From an uncultured Desulfovibrio sp. (GTDB taxonomy: Bacteria > Desulfobacterota > Desulfovibrionia > Desulfovibrionales > Desulfovibrionaceae): a DNA stretch of 64,000 nucleotides. Below, in pieces: positions 56,207 through 64,000 of this stretch (position 1 is the stretch's first letter; the number at the start of each line of letters is the position of its first letter). The notes beneath the pieces are model-generated. The model had not been told where the DNA came from, ran no database searches, and saw nothing but the letters and a program-made list of their open reading frames with translations. The position numbers and the translations under genes are program-made. The stretch lies in NCBI GenBank assembly GCA_900546145.1, contig URBN01000005.1, forward strand, positions 39,278-103,277, in the 5' to 3' direction.

Positions 56207-57025
56207 ATGCCAGAAAAGGTTCCCGCCATTCTTCTCATTGCCTACGGTTCCTGCAATGCTGTCGGTCTTGCGGCGCTCAGGCGCTTCGAAGAAAGGGTGA
56301 GGATGCGTTTTCCTGGACGCACGGTGCGTTGGGCCTACACGTCCGAGCACATACGAACCCGTCTTGCCAGTCAGGTGCGCGCCAAATCTGATTCCGTTAC
56401 CAAGGCGCTGAATCGCCTTATCCTCGAGCGTTTCTGCCCCATCGCAGCACAGCCGCTCCAGATAGTGCCGGCCACGGAAAACGCTCAGGTGGAAAAACTG
56501 GCCGCTGCTGTGGCCGGCGAGAGCGGCGTACCCATAAGCGTCGGAACACCGCTCCTGACGACGGAAAAGGACATGAGGGACTGCGTCAGAGCCGTATTCT
56601 CCATGATTCCACCGGAAAGAAAGGCGGGGGAGTCCGTCGTACTTATGGGACATGGCACCCGGTACACCCGGGCCCAGGAGCGATATGACAGGCTTTCCGC
56701 GATGCTTTCCGCTGAGGATAGTGCTGTGCACCTTGCCACGATGTCCGGGGATGTGACTATTGAGGATATCATGCCCCTTCTTTCGTCGCGCCGCGTGTGG
56801 CTTCTGCCCTTTCTTTCCTCTGTGGGCCGTCACACCACAGTGGATATGGCCGGCACGCAGATGAAATCCTGGAAATCGCAGATTGAGGCCGTCGGCCACG
56901 AGTGCGTGCCCGTCATCGCGGGCGCCATAGAAAATGAGAATTTTGCCGATATCTGGCTTGAACATCTGGAGGAGGCGGCTGCGCGGATTGACGTTTTTCC
57001 TACTCCTCCGGTTCAAAAAACATGA
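56207..57025 (+). CDS. CbiK-like cobalt chelatase homolog
   Basis: A 272-residue class II chelatase resembling CbiK, which inserts cobalt into sirohydrochlorin in anaerobic cobalamin synthesis. The N-terminal strand A-I-L-L-I-A-Y-G-S matches CbiK, as do L-M-G-H-G-T-R (first metal His), and S-V-G-R-H-T-T-V-D-M-A-G (second His). The Glu ligand expected between them, in V-E-S/V-E-G, aligns with A-T-M-S, so it is lost. ATG 56207 follows no strong ribosome site. The stop overlaps a thioredoxin-fold-like gene by 4 bases. It may be a heme- or metal-binding variant. Confidence 0.75.
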   Translation: MPEKVPAILLIAYGSCNAVGLAALRRFEERVRMRFPGRTVRWAYTSEHIRTRLASQVRAKSDSVTKALNRLILERFCPIAAQPLQIVPATENAQVEKLAAAVAGESGVPISVGTPLLTTEKDMRDCVRAVFSMIPPERKAGESVVLMGHGTRYTRAQERYDRLSAMLSAEDSAVHLATMSGDVTIEDIMPLLSSRRVWLLPFLSSVGRHTTVDMAGTQMKSWKSQIEAVGHECVPVIAGAIENENFADIWLEHLEEAAARIDVFPTPPVQKT

Positions 57026-57858
57026 AAGCCAAATCATCATCACAGGGGAGGTCCGTGATGCGTTTTGTTCTTCCTGCTGCCGGCATTCTGGCCGCGTGCG
57101 TCTGCTTCGGTTCTGTTTCGGTTTCTGCTGCCGGACCGGAAGCAGGGGCCTTTAATCCGTATGTGCAGAAAACTTTTCCATCTTCGTTTACGCCAAAGGG
57201 CAAATCCGCTCAGATTCTACAGGCCCTGGGCGGAGAGCCGCAGTCTATTCTGACGGATACCGCCTACAGACCACATAACAGGGAAGAGCTTTATCCAGTG
57301 CTTTTCGGTGACAGACGGGCTCCCCATGAAATTCTGGTTTTCCTTGATTTTTCCGAACCCTCGAGCGCCACGGTGTGGAAGGCCGTTCGGAAAGCCATGT
57401 CTTCCCTCAGTCCCTCGCAGGCCAAGGTCGTTCTTCTGGCCGGCAACAGGGAACCCTATGGCATGGATATGACGGGGCTTGTGATCTGGACCTCGTACAG
57501 CCGCTCCCCGGAACAGGCTGCGGATTGCCTGACGTGGGCCCTTGATCGCTGGAATGAGGTCAAGAGCCGGCAGAAGAAGGCCGGAAAGGTACGCCGCTTC
57601 GTTACCGAATATGATGCTGTGGCCGAACCCACTGATGATCCGATGGTTTTTCAGGGAATGAGCCGGCTTAATCCCCCCGTTTCCGAGAGCCAGCAGTGTG
57701 ATGTAGCGCAGTATGTGTATGACGCTGGCAATGTGAATCTTTTCCAGGAGTCCGAAGCCGCCAAATATTACAGGGTGAATCGTCTTCCGGCCGTCGTGGT
57801 CGATGGCCGTGTGCTTTCTTCCCCGTCAGCCGGTGCCATCACCAGTGCGGTGAAGTAG
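57022..57858 (+). CDS. Secreted thioredoxin-fold-like protein without CXXC
   Basis: A 278-residue protein with a signal peptide (hydrophobic residues 15-35; cleavage near S-V-S-A-A). The mature part contains H-E-I-L-V-F-L-D-F-S-E-P and A-K-V-V-L-L-A-G-N-R, then Y-R-V-N-R-L-P-A-V-V-V-D-G, whose cis-Pro block is typical of thioredoxin folds such as TrbC/DsbA-like proteins. No C-x-x-C is present, so redox activity is unlikely. It overlaps the CbiK-like gene by 4 bases, and the two should be co-translated. A second ATG at 57058 is a possible start. Confidence 0.7.
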   Translation: MKAKSSSQGRSVMRFVLPAAGILAACVCFGSVSVSAAGPEAGAFNPYVQKTFPSSFTPKGKSAQILQALGGEPQSILTDTAYRPHNREELYPVLFGDRRAPHEILVFLDFSEPSSATVWKAVRKAMSSLSPSQAKVVLLAGNREPYGMDMTGLVIWTSYSRSPEQAADCLTWALDRWNEVKSRQKKAGKVRRFVTEYDAVAEPTDDPMVFQGMSRLNPPVSESQQCDVAQYVYDAGNVNLFQESEAAKYYRVNRLPAVVVDGRVLSSPSAGAITSAVK

Positions 57859-57906
57859 AAAGGACAGCCCGCCAGATTCTTGTTTTTTCGTTTGTTTAGA
57901 AGGAAA

Positions 57907-57953
57907 AAACCCCGGAGTGGCTTTCAAAGATTGAAGCCACCCCGGGGTTTTTT
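57907..57953 (+). terminator. Strong terminator after the thioredoxin-like gene
   Basis: AAACCCCGG-A-GTGGCTT (57907-57923) pairs with AAGCCAC-C-CCGGGGTTT (57934-57950) with few mismatches, then TTTG. It can act for the convergent gene as well. Confidence 0.88.
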
Positions 57954-57973
57954 GCTGTCAGACGGTGTTTTTC

Positions 57974-58372
57974 TCAGTCCGTTTTTTCCTGCGAGAAGGG
58001 GATGATGCGGGCTTTGCCGCATCCTGATGGTGTTGGGTGAAGAGGAATTTCCGCTGCACAGCAGGGGCATATCCAGCAGTTCAGGCTGTGCGTAAGGCGG
58101 ATGAGACTTCCCTCCGCTTCATGACAGTGTGGACAGAAGGGGCCCTGCCGCCCGTTTTTTGTGTTAATCCAGACAAGTCCGTTTTCTATTGTCACAGCCC
58201 GTGGAATGGAAAGAAGTTCTTCAAAATTGCCGATGCGGGCATGAAGCCGGCTGACTTCATCGTGCAGGGCAATGACGTGGGCCTGCAGGCCCCGCAACTC
58301 CTCTCTGGCCTGTTCCGGGTGCCCTGAGGCCAGAAGTTTGTTGATTTCTTTGAAACGGGCGTAGTCACTCAT
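57974..58372 (-). CDS. Coiled-coil zinc-ribbon protein of unknown function
   Basis: A 132-residue protein. Residues 1-52 are helical with a heptad pattern (L-H-D-E-V-S-R-L-H-A-R-I). Residues 75-110 form a zinc ribbon with F-C-P-H-C-H-E and C-W-I-C-P-C-C. No signal peptide is seen, so it is cytoplasmic. The pattern resembles small proteins in mobile elements, but no such genes surround it. Function unknown. Confidence 0.65.
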   Translation of the reverse strand: MSDYARFKEINKLLASGHPEQAREELRGLQAHVIALHDEVSRLHARIGNFEELLSIPRAVTIENGLVWINTKNGRQGPFCPHCHEAEGSLIRLTHSLNCWICPCCAAEIPLHPTPSGCGKARIIPFSQEKTD

Positions 58373-58500
58373 GGAAAACCTCTGCCGCAGCCGCAGCGAA
58401 GTGCGGCCGCTTCCGCTGTTGGAAGCAACGGAACCAAACGTTACGAGTCTTTTCGGCAGAAAGCGGGGAGGGGTTTAGATTCCGGCAGAGTAAGAACCCG

Positions 58501-59169
58501 CTACATGGGCTTTTCATTGACTGGCGTGAGTGAGGCGATCAGCTTTTCCATTTCTTCCTTTTTGGACTTTTCCCCTCTGGCATACGGCCTGCTCTGCGGG
58601 CCGCCGTCCTCCCGTTCATCAGGGGAAAGGTGTGAACTTCCGGCAAGATATTCGCGGATGGCATCAGCCAGGGAAGGAGGTAGTGGAGAAGTCCGCATGT
58701 GGCGGGCAATCAGGTGTAAAAAGTCCCTGGTGGTAAAGGACTGGGTATCTAGACTGGGGAGTGACATCAGGATTTTGCTGAAAATCTCGTTCTGTCTCTG
58801 GGCTGCCCTTGCAAGAATCTTTTCGGATGTAAGAATGGGGATGTTTTCCTGGATGGCCAGACCCAGGCTGAGCAGAACTCTGGAGTAAATTCTGGATACG
58901 CCAGTGGCTGATTCCACAGTCAAATTCGCTATGAAGGTTCCGTCCTCGTCTGGAAGAATGATCACGGAAGGGATATGGGCGCCCACAGCACTCAGAGATT
59001 CCGTGAAGGTTGTGAAGAAAGAAAAAAGATCTGTCTTGGAGAGGGGAACCGCGAAAGTCTGTGGGGAGCCGAGCTCTATGGGGAGCAGTGTGTCGCTGTT
59101 ACTGTTTCTCAGGAAGACGTAATGCCGATCCTCGAAGGGAATGATGCAGACGTAGCGCAGTGATATCAC
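58501..59169 (-). CDS. DUF151/bifunctional-nuclease-like protein
   Basis: A 222-residue protein. Residues 1-120 follow the DUF151 plan: V-F-L-R-N-S-N, L-L-P-I-E-L-G-S-P near residue 30, L-L-S-L-G-L-A-I-Q-E-N-I-P-I-L-T-S-E near residue 98. The family's D-A-R-P-S-D motif is replaced by I-Y-S-R-V-L-L, so nuclease activity, itself poorly proven for the family, is doubtful. The C-terminal 70 residues are charged. Its start overlaps the miaB stop by 4 bases, suggesting a shared transcript. Confidence 0.68.
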   Translation of the reverse strand: MISLRYVCIIPFEDRHYVFLRNSNSDTLLPIELGSPQTFAVPLSKTDLFSFFTTFTESLSAVGAHIPSVIILPDEDGTFIANLTVESATGVSRIYSRVLLSLGLAIQENIPILTSEKILARAAQRQNEIFSKILMSLPSLDTQSFTTRDFLHLIARHMRTSPLPPSLADAIREYLAGSSHLSPDEREDGGPQSRPYARGEKSKKEEMEKLIASLTPVNEKPM

Positions 59170-60524
59170 TGTAAGTCACCTCCATCGGCCAGGGGCGAGC
59201 CTGTGAGGCTGTGTTTTTTCGCACCCGTGATGGACACGCGCAGAAGCCTGCCTGTGTAGTCCCTGCCAGCGGGAAGAGCTACATGAATAAGAGCCCCGTA
59301 GGGATCTCTCCCCTGCCAGCTTCCCAGTCCGTCCACATCCTGCCTGGGGCTGGGCTGCTCGAGTAGAACTTCCGTAGTGGACCCGACACGCCCTTTGAGC
59401 CACCTGACGCCGAGTTCTTCCTGAAGGGCCTGCAGCCGTTCGAGTCTGTCCGTCTTTGTCTGTTTATCGATTTTATCCGGGAAGAGAGCTGCCCGGGTCC
59501 CTGGCTTCGGGGAATAGCAGAAGGAGTAGCTCGCCACGAAGTTGACTTTGCGGATCATGGACAGCGTATCCTGAAAATCTTCTTCAGTTTCACCGGGGAA
59601 GCCCACGATGAGGTCGGAAGAGAGAGCGATGTCCGGGCGGGCCCTGTGAAGGTCCTCAACGAGCCTGAGGAAAGCTGCGCTGTCATAACGACGGTTCATA
59701 CGTCTGAGGATCCTGTCGGAACCTGCCTGCATGGGCAGGTGCAGCCTCGGACAGAGGTTATCCAAGGTACCGAAAAGCTCTACGTCTTCCTCCGTCATAT
59801 CCTTGGGATGCGGAGAGACATAGCGCAGGCGTTTCAATCCGGGAATGGCAGAAACCTGACGGAGAAGTGAGGCGAAACTTGTGCCGTCTCCCGATTTGTC
59901 GAGTCCGAAAGCATTCACGTTCTGTCCGAGAAGAGTGATTTCCTGACATCCATGATCCACCAGTGTGCGGCATTCCTCCAGTATGGCGGCGCTCGAACGG
60001 GATTTCTGACGTCCCCTTGTGTACGGGACGATGCAGTAAGTGCAGAAATTGTCGCAGCCCTGCATGATGTTTACGAAGGCTGTCGGAGAAACTCGACCGC
60101 GGCCTGTTTCCGGACGCTCCTCGTAGTGCTCCGTGAAATCAAGGAGACTGATTTTTTTTGCGGGGGAGGATTGAAGATCCTCAATGGTGTCGGGAATCCT
60201 GGACAGCCCGTCAGGACCTGAGACGAGACGCACCTGCGGAGAATAAGAGAAAAGTTCCGTTCCGAGCTGCTGGGCTACGCAGCCGATGACAGCCACGATG
60301 ACCCCCGGATTGTTTTCTGTCTCCTGGCGGATTCGGCCGAGCATGCTTCGAACCTTGAGCTCCGGCTTTTCCCGGACAGAACACGTGTTGACTATAACGA
60401 TGGACGCGCTGTCCAGACTGCCTTCGGTGAATCCTCTGTCAGTGAGAGCCCGGGACAGCCATCCCGAATCGTTGATGTTCATCTGACAGCCGAAGGTGAC
60501 GATGTGAAAAACTTGAGTCTGCAT
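59166..60524 (-). CDS. miaB: tRNA i6A37 methylthiotransferase MiaB
   Basis: A 452-residue radical-SAM enzyme that adds a methylthio group to i6A37 in tRNA. The auxiliary cluster is bound by C13 (F-G-C-Q-M-N), C48 (V-N-T-C-S-V) and C82 (I-G-C-V-A). C-D-N-F-C-T-Y-C-I-V-P near residue 155 is the SAM cluster. A C-terminal TRAM domain (about 375-440) binds tRNA. It is the true MiaB of this genome; MtaB is at 31-33 kb. A DUF151 gene overlaps its end. Confidence 0.96.
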   Translation of the reverse strand: MQTQVFHIVTFGCQMNINDSGWLSRALTDRGFTEGSLDSASIVIVNTCSVREKPELKVRSMLGRIRQETENNPGVIVAVIGCVAQQLGTELFSYSPQVRLVSGPDGLSRIPDTIEDLQSSPAKKISLLDFTEHYEERPETGRGRVSPTAFVNIMQGCDNFCTYCIVPYTRGRQKSRSSAAILEECRTLVDHGCQEITLLGQNVNAFGLDKSGDGTSFASLLRQVSAIPGLKRLRYVSPHPKDMTEEDVELFGTLDNLCPRLHLPMQAGSDRILRRMNRRYDSAAFLRLVEDLHRARPDIALSSDLIVGFPGETEEDFQDTLSMIRKVNFVASYSFCYSPKPGTRAALFPDKIDKQTKTDRLERLQALQEELGVRWLKGRVGSTTEVLLEQPSPRQDVDGLGSWQGRDPYGALIHVALPAGRDYTGRLLRVSITGAKKHSLTGSPLADGGDLQ

Positions 60525-60569
60525 GTTTGCCTTATCCGCGCAGGAGAGAGAACGGGAACTTCCCGTGAA

Positions 60570-60947
60570 TTATTGTTTTTTGCTGGTGGTGACGTCAGAG
60601 AGCAGGGACTGCATGGGATCGTTATTCATGGAGTCCATGAGCTCAAGCTGATCATTCAGCCAGTCACGGATGGACTGCGCTGTAGAATAGGAAACGACCA
60701 TTCTGTTTTTGATGATGCGCGTCAGATGATGGGTGGTAGGATCCTTGTAGACGATTTTTTCGTTGATGAGCGTTCCTGCTTCGGAGATGGTCCTTTCTAT
60801 ATATTCAGGCAGGTCCTCGCTTTCGGTAAAGAAATTCATCTCGATTTCTCCGAGGGGCGTTACGCCGCCGAATACACCGTGCACAGGCTGGATCTCAAGG
60901 TTGGGGTCCCGGCTGAACTTCATAATATATTTCAGTGGTGTGGCCAT
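60570..60947 (-). CDS. Cytoplasmic protein of unknown function
   Basis: A 125-residue protein without signal or membrane segment: L-E-I-Q-P-V-H-G-V-F-G-G-V-T-P-L-G-E-I-E-M-N-F-F, then T-E-S-E-D-L-P, and a helical C terminus. It vaguely resembles DUF3467, small proteins often near Desulfovibrio genes, but I do not assert this. CAGGAG precedes ATG 60947. An earlier ATG at 61067 is unlikely. It is upstream of miaB by 45 bases in the same direction. Confidence 0.7.
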   Translation of the reverse strand: MATPLKYIMKFSRDPNLEIQPVHGVFGGVTPLGEIEMNFFTESEDLPEYIERTISEAGTLINEKIVYKDPTTHHLTRIIKNRMVVSYSTAQSIRDWLNDQLELMDSMNNDPMQSLLSDVTTSKKQ

Positions 60948-61090
60948 GACAGACTCCTGTTGTGATAATGATGGAAAATGAATGCCGAACGACAGCTTTT
61001 CCTGACTGGTCCGGAAAGCAGGCGGTTGCCATGGGCAAGGCCTAACACAAATGACGGGGGCTGACAAAATTTTGTGGAGAGCCTTTCACC

Positions 61091-61118
61091 TTGACTGAAA
61101 AGGCTGTCCAGATACAAT
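61091..61118 (+). promoter_or_regulatory. Promoter for the gene at 61206
   Basis: TTGACT (61091-61096), 16 bp, then TACAAT (61113-61118); the leader to the GTG at 61206 is about 80 nt. Confidence 0.6.
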
Positions 61119-61205
61119 ATTTTTTCCGTCAGAGATTAATCTTGGCGGGGTGTCTGGTTGTCTCCTGCTGCCAGCATCTACGATTGGAATACGGAGGAAC
61201 GCAAA

Positions 61206-61790
61206 GTGTGCGCTATGAACACTGGCAGTGATTTTACATGTGAAAGGCTGGAAACCCAGGCCGATTTTGACATGATTGGCTTCATGGAACTGAGTAAGGA
61301 AACGGAACTGAGCGGTCCGGTCATGGACCGTATCGTGGAACTCTGGGACCGATGGTTTCAGATGCTGTCTGTTTATAAGATAACCTGCGGGAAAATCACC
61401 TATCTCGCCGTGTGGCTGCCTGAAGAAGTCGAGACGTATATTGACGAGACTTGGGATAAAACGCCGTCCGAAGGATTTCTTGCCAACAGCCTGGCGCAGT
61501 TCATGTGCATGCAGGTTGTTAATGATCTGATGCCGCAGGTTTCTGTAGAGGGATGCGCCCCAGCGCCCCGTCCTACAGAAAGCCTGCGCAGGGCTCTTGA
61601 AAGCTTTGGTCTGAAGTACAGGGAAGATTTGCCCGTACTTGAGCGCAGATTTGCCGTTGTGACGCTTTATCCTTTCCGGGGTGGTTGCGAAATCTGCTAT
61701 CTCCAGAAGGACTGCCCGAAAGGCTCTGGAAGCGGAGATGCGGATCAGTCCGTTGTGCTGCCAGGCTACGAAACGACTGGCGGAAAATAG
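61206..61790 (+). CDS. Cysteine-containing protein of unknown function
   Basis: A 194-residue protein, predicted soluble and helical (M-D-R-I-V-E-L-W-D-R-W-F-Q-M-L). A four-Cys-like C-terminal cluster (C-E-I-C-Y-L-Q-K-D-C-P near residue 167) might bind a metal or Fe-S cluster. GTG 61206 has GGAGG at eight bases and is preferred to the ATG at 61215 three codons later. I do not recognise the family. A promoter and its own ribosome site support that it is real. Confidence 0.68.
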   Translation: MCAMNTGSDFTCERLETQADFDMIGFMELSKETELSGPVMDRIVELWDRWFQMLSVYKITCGKITYLAVWLPEEVETYIDETWDKTPSEGFLANSLAQFMCMQVVNDLMPQVSVEGCAPAPRPTESLRRALESFGLKYREDLPVLERRFAVVTLYPFRGGCEICYLQKDCPKGSGSGDADQSVVLPGYETTGGK

Positions 61791-61811
61791 CGGCGAATCA
61801 TGGGAAGCAGA

Positions 61812-62087
61812 TTACCTGCTTTCCATGACCAGAACGCGTTTTTTGCCTTCGGATGTCGTGACTCTCACTTCCACGGTTCTCGAACTGAGAATAACTTCCC
61901 GCACGAGGCAGCTGACATTTCCGTTTGAGCTTATGTCGTGGACAACGATGGTTTCCCCTTTGTTGGGGACAGCCTCCGGTGTGATTTCCACGAGCTCCGC
62001 CGTATCGGCATCAAACCCCATCCAGGCAAGGACTGGCGAAGCATACAGAAGAATACCGGCAGGCAGGAAGAAAAGTATCTTGTTCAT
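61812..62087 (-). CDS. Small secreted protein of unknown function
   Basis: A 91-residue protein with a signal peptide (M-N-K-I-L-F-F-L-P-A-G-I-L-L-Y, cleavage near V-L-A at residue 21). The mature part is beta-rich: A-E-L-V-E-I-T-P, E-T-I-V-V-H-D and V-E-V-R-V-T-T-S-E-G-K-K, as in SH3-like secreted proteins. ATG 62087 is preferred over one at 62174. It is convergent to the gene before and divergent from ruvA. Confidence 0.65.
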   Translation of the reverse strand: MNKILFFLPAGILLYASPVLAWMGFDADTAELVEITPEAVPNKGETIVVHDISSNGNVSCLVREVILSSRTVEVRVTTSEGKKRVLVMESR

Positions 62088-62191
62088 AGCAGACGTGTAT
62101 CCGAGAAAAGCCCACCTTGGCAACTGTCGCACTGGCGCCTCCTGCAGAGGATGAGCCTGTTGCCTTTTTAACACAAGATGAGGATGTACGC

Positions 62192-62803
62192 ATGATAGCT
62201 TATATTGAGGGGCGGTTGCTGGAAGTTTCCGATCCGGCCATTATCGTGGTTACGGACGGAGGTGTGGGCTACGAAGTTGAAATTACGGCCAGACAGCGGC
62301 AGTCTCTCCCCGAACGGGGCGGCAGAGTGGCCCTGTATACGGAGCTCCTCGTGCGGGAAGATATGCTCCGTCTCTGTGGCTTTTCAACATTTGAAGAGCG
62401 TGAAACGTTCGAAGTGCTCATTGGTATTTCCAAAGTCGGCCCCAGGACAGCCCTTGCAGTTCTCTCCGCCTTCAGCCCAGCTGAGCTGCGCAGCATTGTG
62501 GCTGAAGGAAATACGGCGGCCCTGACCCAGGTAAGCGGTGTGGGTAAACGCATGGCGGAAACCATTCTGAGAGAACTCGCCTACCGGCTCAAGGTGGATG
62601 ACAGCGCATCGGTGAGTGTCCTGGCCGGGGAAGGAAAGGCCGGTTCCGTGTTCAGACAGGTAGTGGAAGGTTTGAAGAGCCTCGGGTACACAGAAGGCGA
62701 GTGCACCAGCGTGGTTCAGGAAATCCTTCGGGAACAGCCGGACCTTGATGTCGCAGGCGCGCTCAGGTTGTCGCTTCAGGCGCTTGCACGGAAAAAGGGG
62801 TAA
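62192..62803 (+). CDS. ruvA: Holliday junction DNA helicase subunit RuvA
   Basis: A 203-residue RuvA, the tetramer that binds Holliday junctions. M-I-A-Y-I-E-G-R-L-L-E is the family N terminus. Helix-hairpin-helix motifs are F-E-V-L-I-G-I-S-K-V-G-P and L-T-Q-V-S-G-V-G-K-R. The C-terminal domain (from residue 155) contacts RuvB. The frame begins with a TTG at 62117, but ATG 62192 fits the family. ruvB follows after 3 bases. ruvC is not seen. Confidence 0.97.
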   Translation: MIAYIEGRLLEVSDPAIIVVTDGGVGYEVEITARQRQSLPERGGRVALYTELLVREDMLRLCGFSTFEERETFEVLIGISKVGPRTALAVLSAFSPAELRSIVAEGNTAALTQVSGVGKRMAETILRELAYRLKVDDSASVSVLAGEGKAGSVFRQVVEGLKSLGYTEGECTSVVQEILREQPDLDVAGALRLSLQALARKKG

Positions 62804-62806
62804 CGG

Positions 62807-63826
62807 ATGCTGCAGGAACAGGAAGACGAATTCAGGAAGGCCGAAGAAAATGTCCGGCCGAGGAGTCTTGATGACTTCATCGGTCAGGATCAGGTACGCG
62901 CTCAGTTGCGGGTTTTTCTCGGAGCAGCGAAAAAACTCGGCAAGTCACTGGATCATACGATTTTTTATGGCAATCCGGGCCTCGGCAAGACCACGCTTGC
63001 GCAGATCATGGCTGCTGAACTGGGCGTGAACATTACGACCATAACAGGTCCCATGCTGGAGCGCCCCGGCGATTTGGCTTCCATACTGACGAATCTTCAG
63101 CGCAACGACATTCTGTTCATAGACGAGATCCACCGCATGCCCATAGCCGTGGAAGAAGTCCTTTATCCGGCAATGGAGGATTTCAAGCTGGATATTGTCG
63201 TGGGGCAGGGACCGGCTGCGAGTACTGTGCGCATGCCTCTGGACAGGTTTACGCTTGTGGGGGCGACGACCAGGCTGGGCCTCGTGTCCGGTCCGCTGCG
63301 CAGCCGCTTCGGTATTGACCTGCACCTCGATTTTTACACGCCCGAGGATCTGGCGCGCATCGTCATCCGCAGCGCGTCCATCCTGGGCGTTTCCATAGAC
63401 GAAGAAGGTGCCCTTGAAATCGGGCGCCGCTCCCGTGGCACCCCACGCATCGCCAACAGACACCTGCGGCGGGTGCGTGATTATGCTCTTCAGGATGGGG
63501 CCGGAATTATCACCAGAGAAGTAGCAGACAGGGCCCTGAGCTGCATGAATGTTGATGAAGCCGGGCTTGATCAGATGGATCGCCGCATTCTGAGTGTCAT
63601 TATTAATAATTACGAGGGTGGCCCAGTGGGGCTGAAGACGCTGGCCGTTGCCTGTTCTGAAGACGTCAGGGCTATAGAGGATGTCTATGAACCCTACCTG
63701 ATCCAGCAGGGATTCCTGAAGCGCACCAGTAAAGGGCGCGTAGCCACGGTGAAGAGTTATCATCACCTGAAAATGCAGGTGAAGGGAAAGACAGTGCAGC
63801 AGCTGGGGCTCCTGGACAACAAATAA
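62807..63826 (+). CDS. ruvB: Holliday junction DNA helicase RuvB
   Basis: A 339-residue AAA+ motor that drives branch migration with RuvA. L-D-D-F-I-G-Q near residue 22, Walker A G-N-P-G-L-G-K-T-T near residue 50, Walker B F-I-D-E-I-H-R near residue 100, sensor I G-A-T-T-R and P-L-R-S-R-F-G with the arginine finger are all present, as is the C-terminal winged helix. The last gene in the window. Confidence 0.98.
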   Translation: MLQEQEDEFRKAEENVRPRSLDDFIGQDQVRAQLRVFLGAAKKLGKSLDHTIFYGNPGLGKTTLAQIMAAELGVNITTITGPMLERPGDLASILTNLQRNDILFIDEIHRMPIAVEEVLYPAMEDFKLDIVVGQGPAASTVRMPLDRFTLVGATTRLGLVSGPLRSRFGIDLHLDFYTPEDLARIVIRSASILGVSIDEEGALEIGRRSRGTPRIANRHLRRVRDYALQDGAGIITREVADRALSCMNVDEAGLDQMDRRILSVIINNYEGGPVGLKTLAVACSEDVRAIEDVYEPYLIQQGFLKRTSKGRVATVKSYHHLKMQVKGKTVQQLGLLDNK

Positions 63827-63844
63827 ACGCGGTCGTCATAAAAA

Positions 63845-63938
63845 GCTTCTGGAAAAGTTCCTTGCCAGTGCTGTGAAAACTACTTTTTCCGAAAAATAAT
63901 CCAGAAGCATTGACACCCTGGGGCTGAAAGCGTAGACA
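63845..63938 (+). promoter_or_regulatory. Inverted repeat followed by an outward promoter
   Basis: GCTTCTGGA (63845-63853) and TCCAGAAGC (63900-63908) are perfect inverted arms around an AT-rich loop that also contains GGAAAAGT/ACTTTTTCC. Next TTGACA (63910-63915), 17 bp, TAGACA (63933-63938) is a good promoter reading to the right. An ATG at 63952 stays open to the window end, but no Shine-Dalgarno precedes it. Confidence 0.45.
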
Positions 63939-64000
63939 TCGCGTCCGCCGCATGAAAACAGCCCTTCTTCGAAGGTTCCGGAAAGAAGATTTCCGGGAAA

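Noticed and set aside
1..64000. CRISPR arrays, insertion sequences, prophage, rRNA
   Set aside because: No regularly spaced repeats, transposase or integrase motifs, phage structural genes or rRNA-like sequence were seen on either strand.

Overview
This window looks like chromosomal DNA from a sulfate- or sulfite-reducing deltaproteobacterium, most likely a Desulfovibrionaceae member (Desulfovibrio, Bilophila or Mailhella type). The reasons are the moderately GC-rich coding sequence, Shine-Dalgarno starts with frequent GTG/TTG codons, a stand-alone CbiK-type chelatase, hypAB, a smpB-ptsI-ptsH-EIID block, and the ftsH-folP-cdaA-cdaR-glmM-galU order. The assignment is inferred from gene content and order. 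No rRNA, CRISPR array, insertion sequence or prophage was seen; there is one tRNA.

Layout. 1-5.0 kb (+): a secreted LprI-like protein, tatB-tatC, hisB, a lipoprotein, hisA and a small DMT transporter. 5.0-10.6 kb (-): smpB, ptsI, ptsH, a mannose-family EIID, rsmI, rnhB and rplS, the last with its own promoter, a leader of about 240 nt and a terminator. 11.3-12.8 kb (+): a dnaA-type gene preceded by an AT-rich gap and an overlapping small upstream reading frame. 12.9-19.1 kb: tRNA-Leu(CAA), a divergent aldo/keto reductase and LysR pair, an Ldh2-family dehydrogenase, ettA and an outer-membrane barrel. 19.1-28.9 kb (-): priA, galU, and the cell-wall and c-di-AMP operon ftsH-folP-cdaA-cdaR-glmM. 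29-33.5 kb: ridA, a membrane metallophosphoesterase, an FmdB zinc ribbon, mtaB and pgl.

33.7-43.3 kb is the most unusual part. It is a surface-glycan-like locus with a methyltransferase and a NodB-like deacetylase on the minus strand. Diverging from them are a GT4 glycosyltransferase, a secreted protein, a membrane GT2, a MacB/FtsX-type ABC permease, a single polypeptide joining a MacB/LolD-type ATPase to a GT4 glycosyltransferase, and a single-pass coiled-coil protein. The plus-strand arm has a promoter followed by a terminator-like leader hairpin, and a second promoter with a hairpin before the ABC genes. The arrangement suggests glycan synthesis physically tied to an envelope ABC machine. 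The function is unknown.

43.3-64 kb: cobU, several secreted proteins of unknown function, an MFS transporter, a PEP-synthase-like protein without the usual C-terminal barrel, an AMIN-domain protein, hypA-hypB, a SPOR-domain protein, an iron-sulfur flavoprotein, fluC, an RmlD-like protein lacking the catalytic Tyr/Lys, a CbiK-like protein lacking one metal ligand, miaB with a DUF151-like partner, and ruvA-ruvB. Many start codons were moved inward from the longest open frame to match ribosome-binding sites and family lengths; each entry says so.
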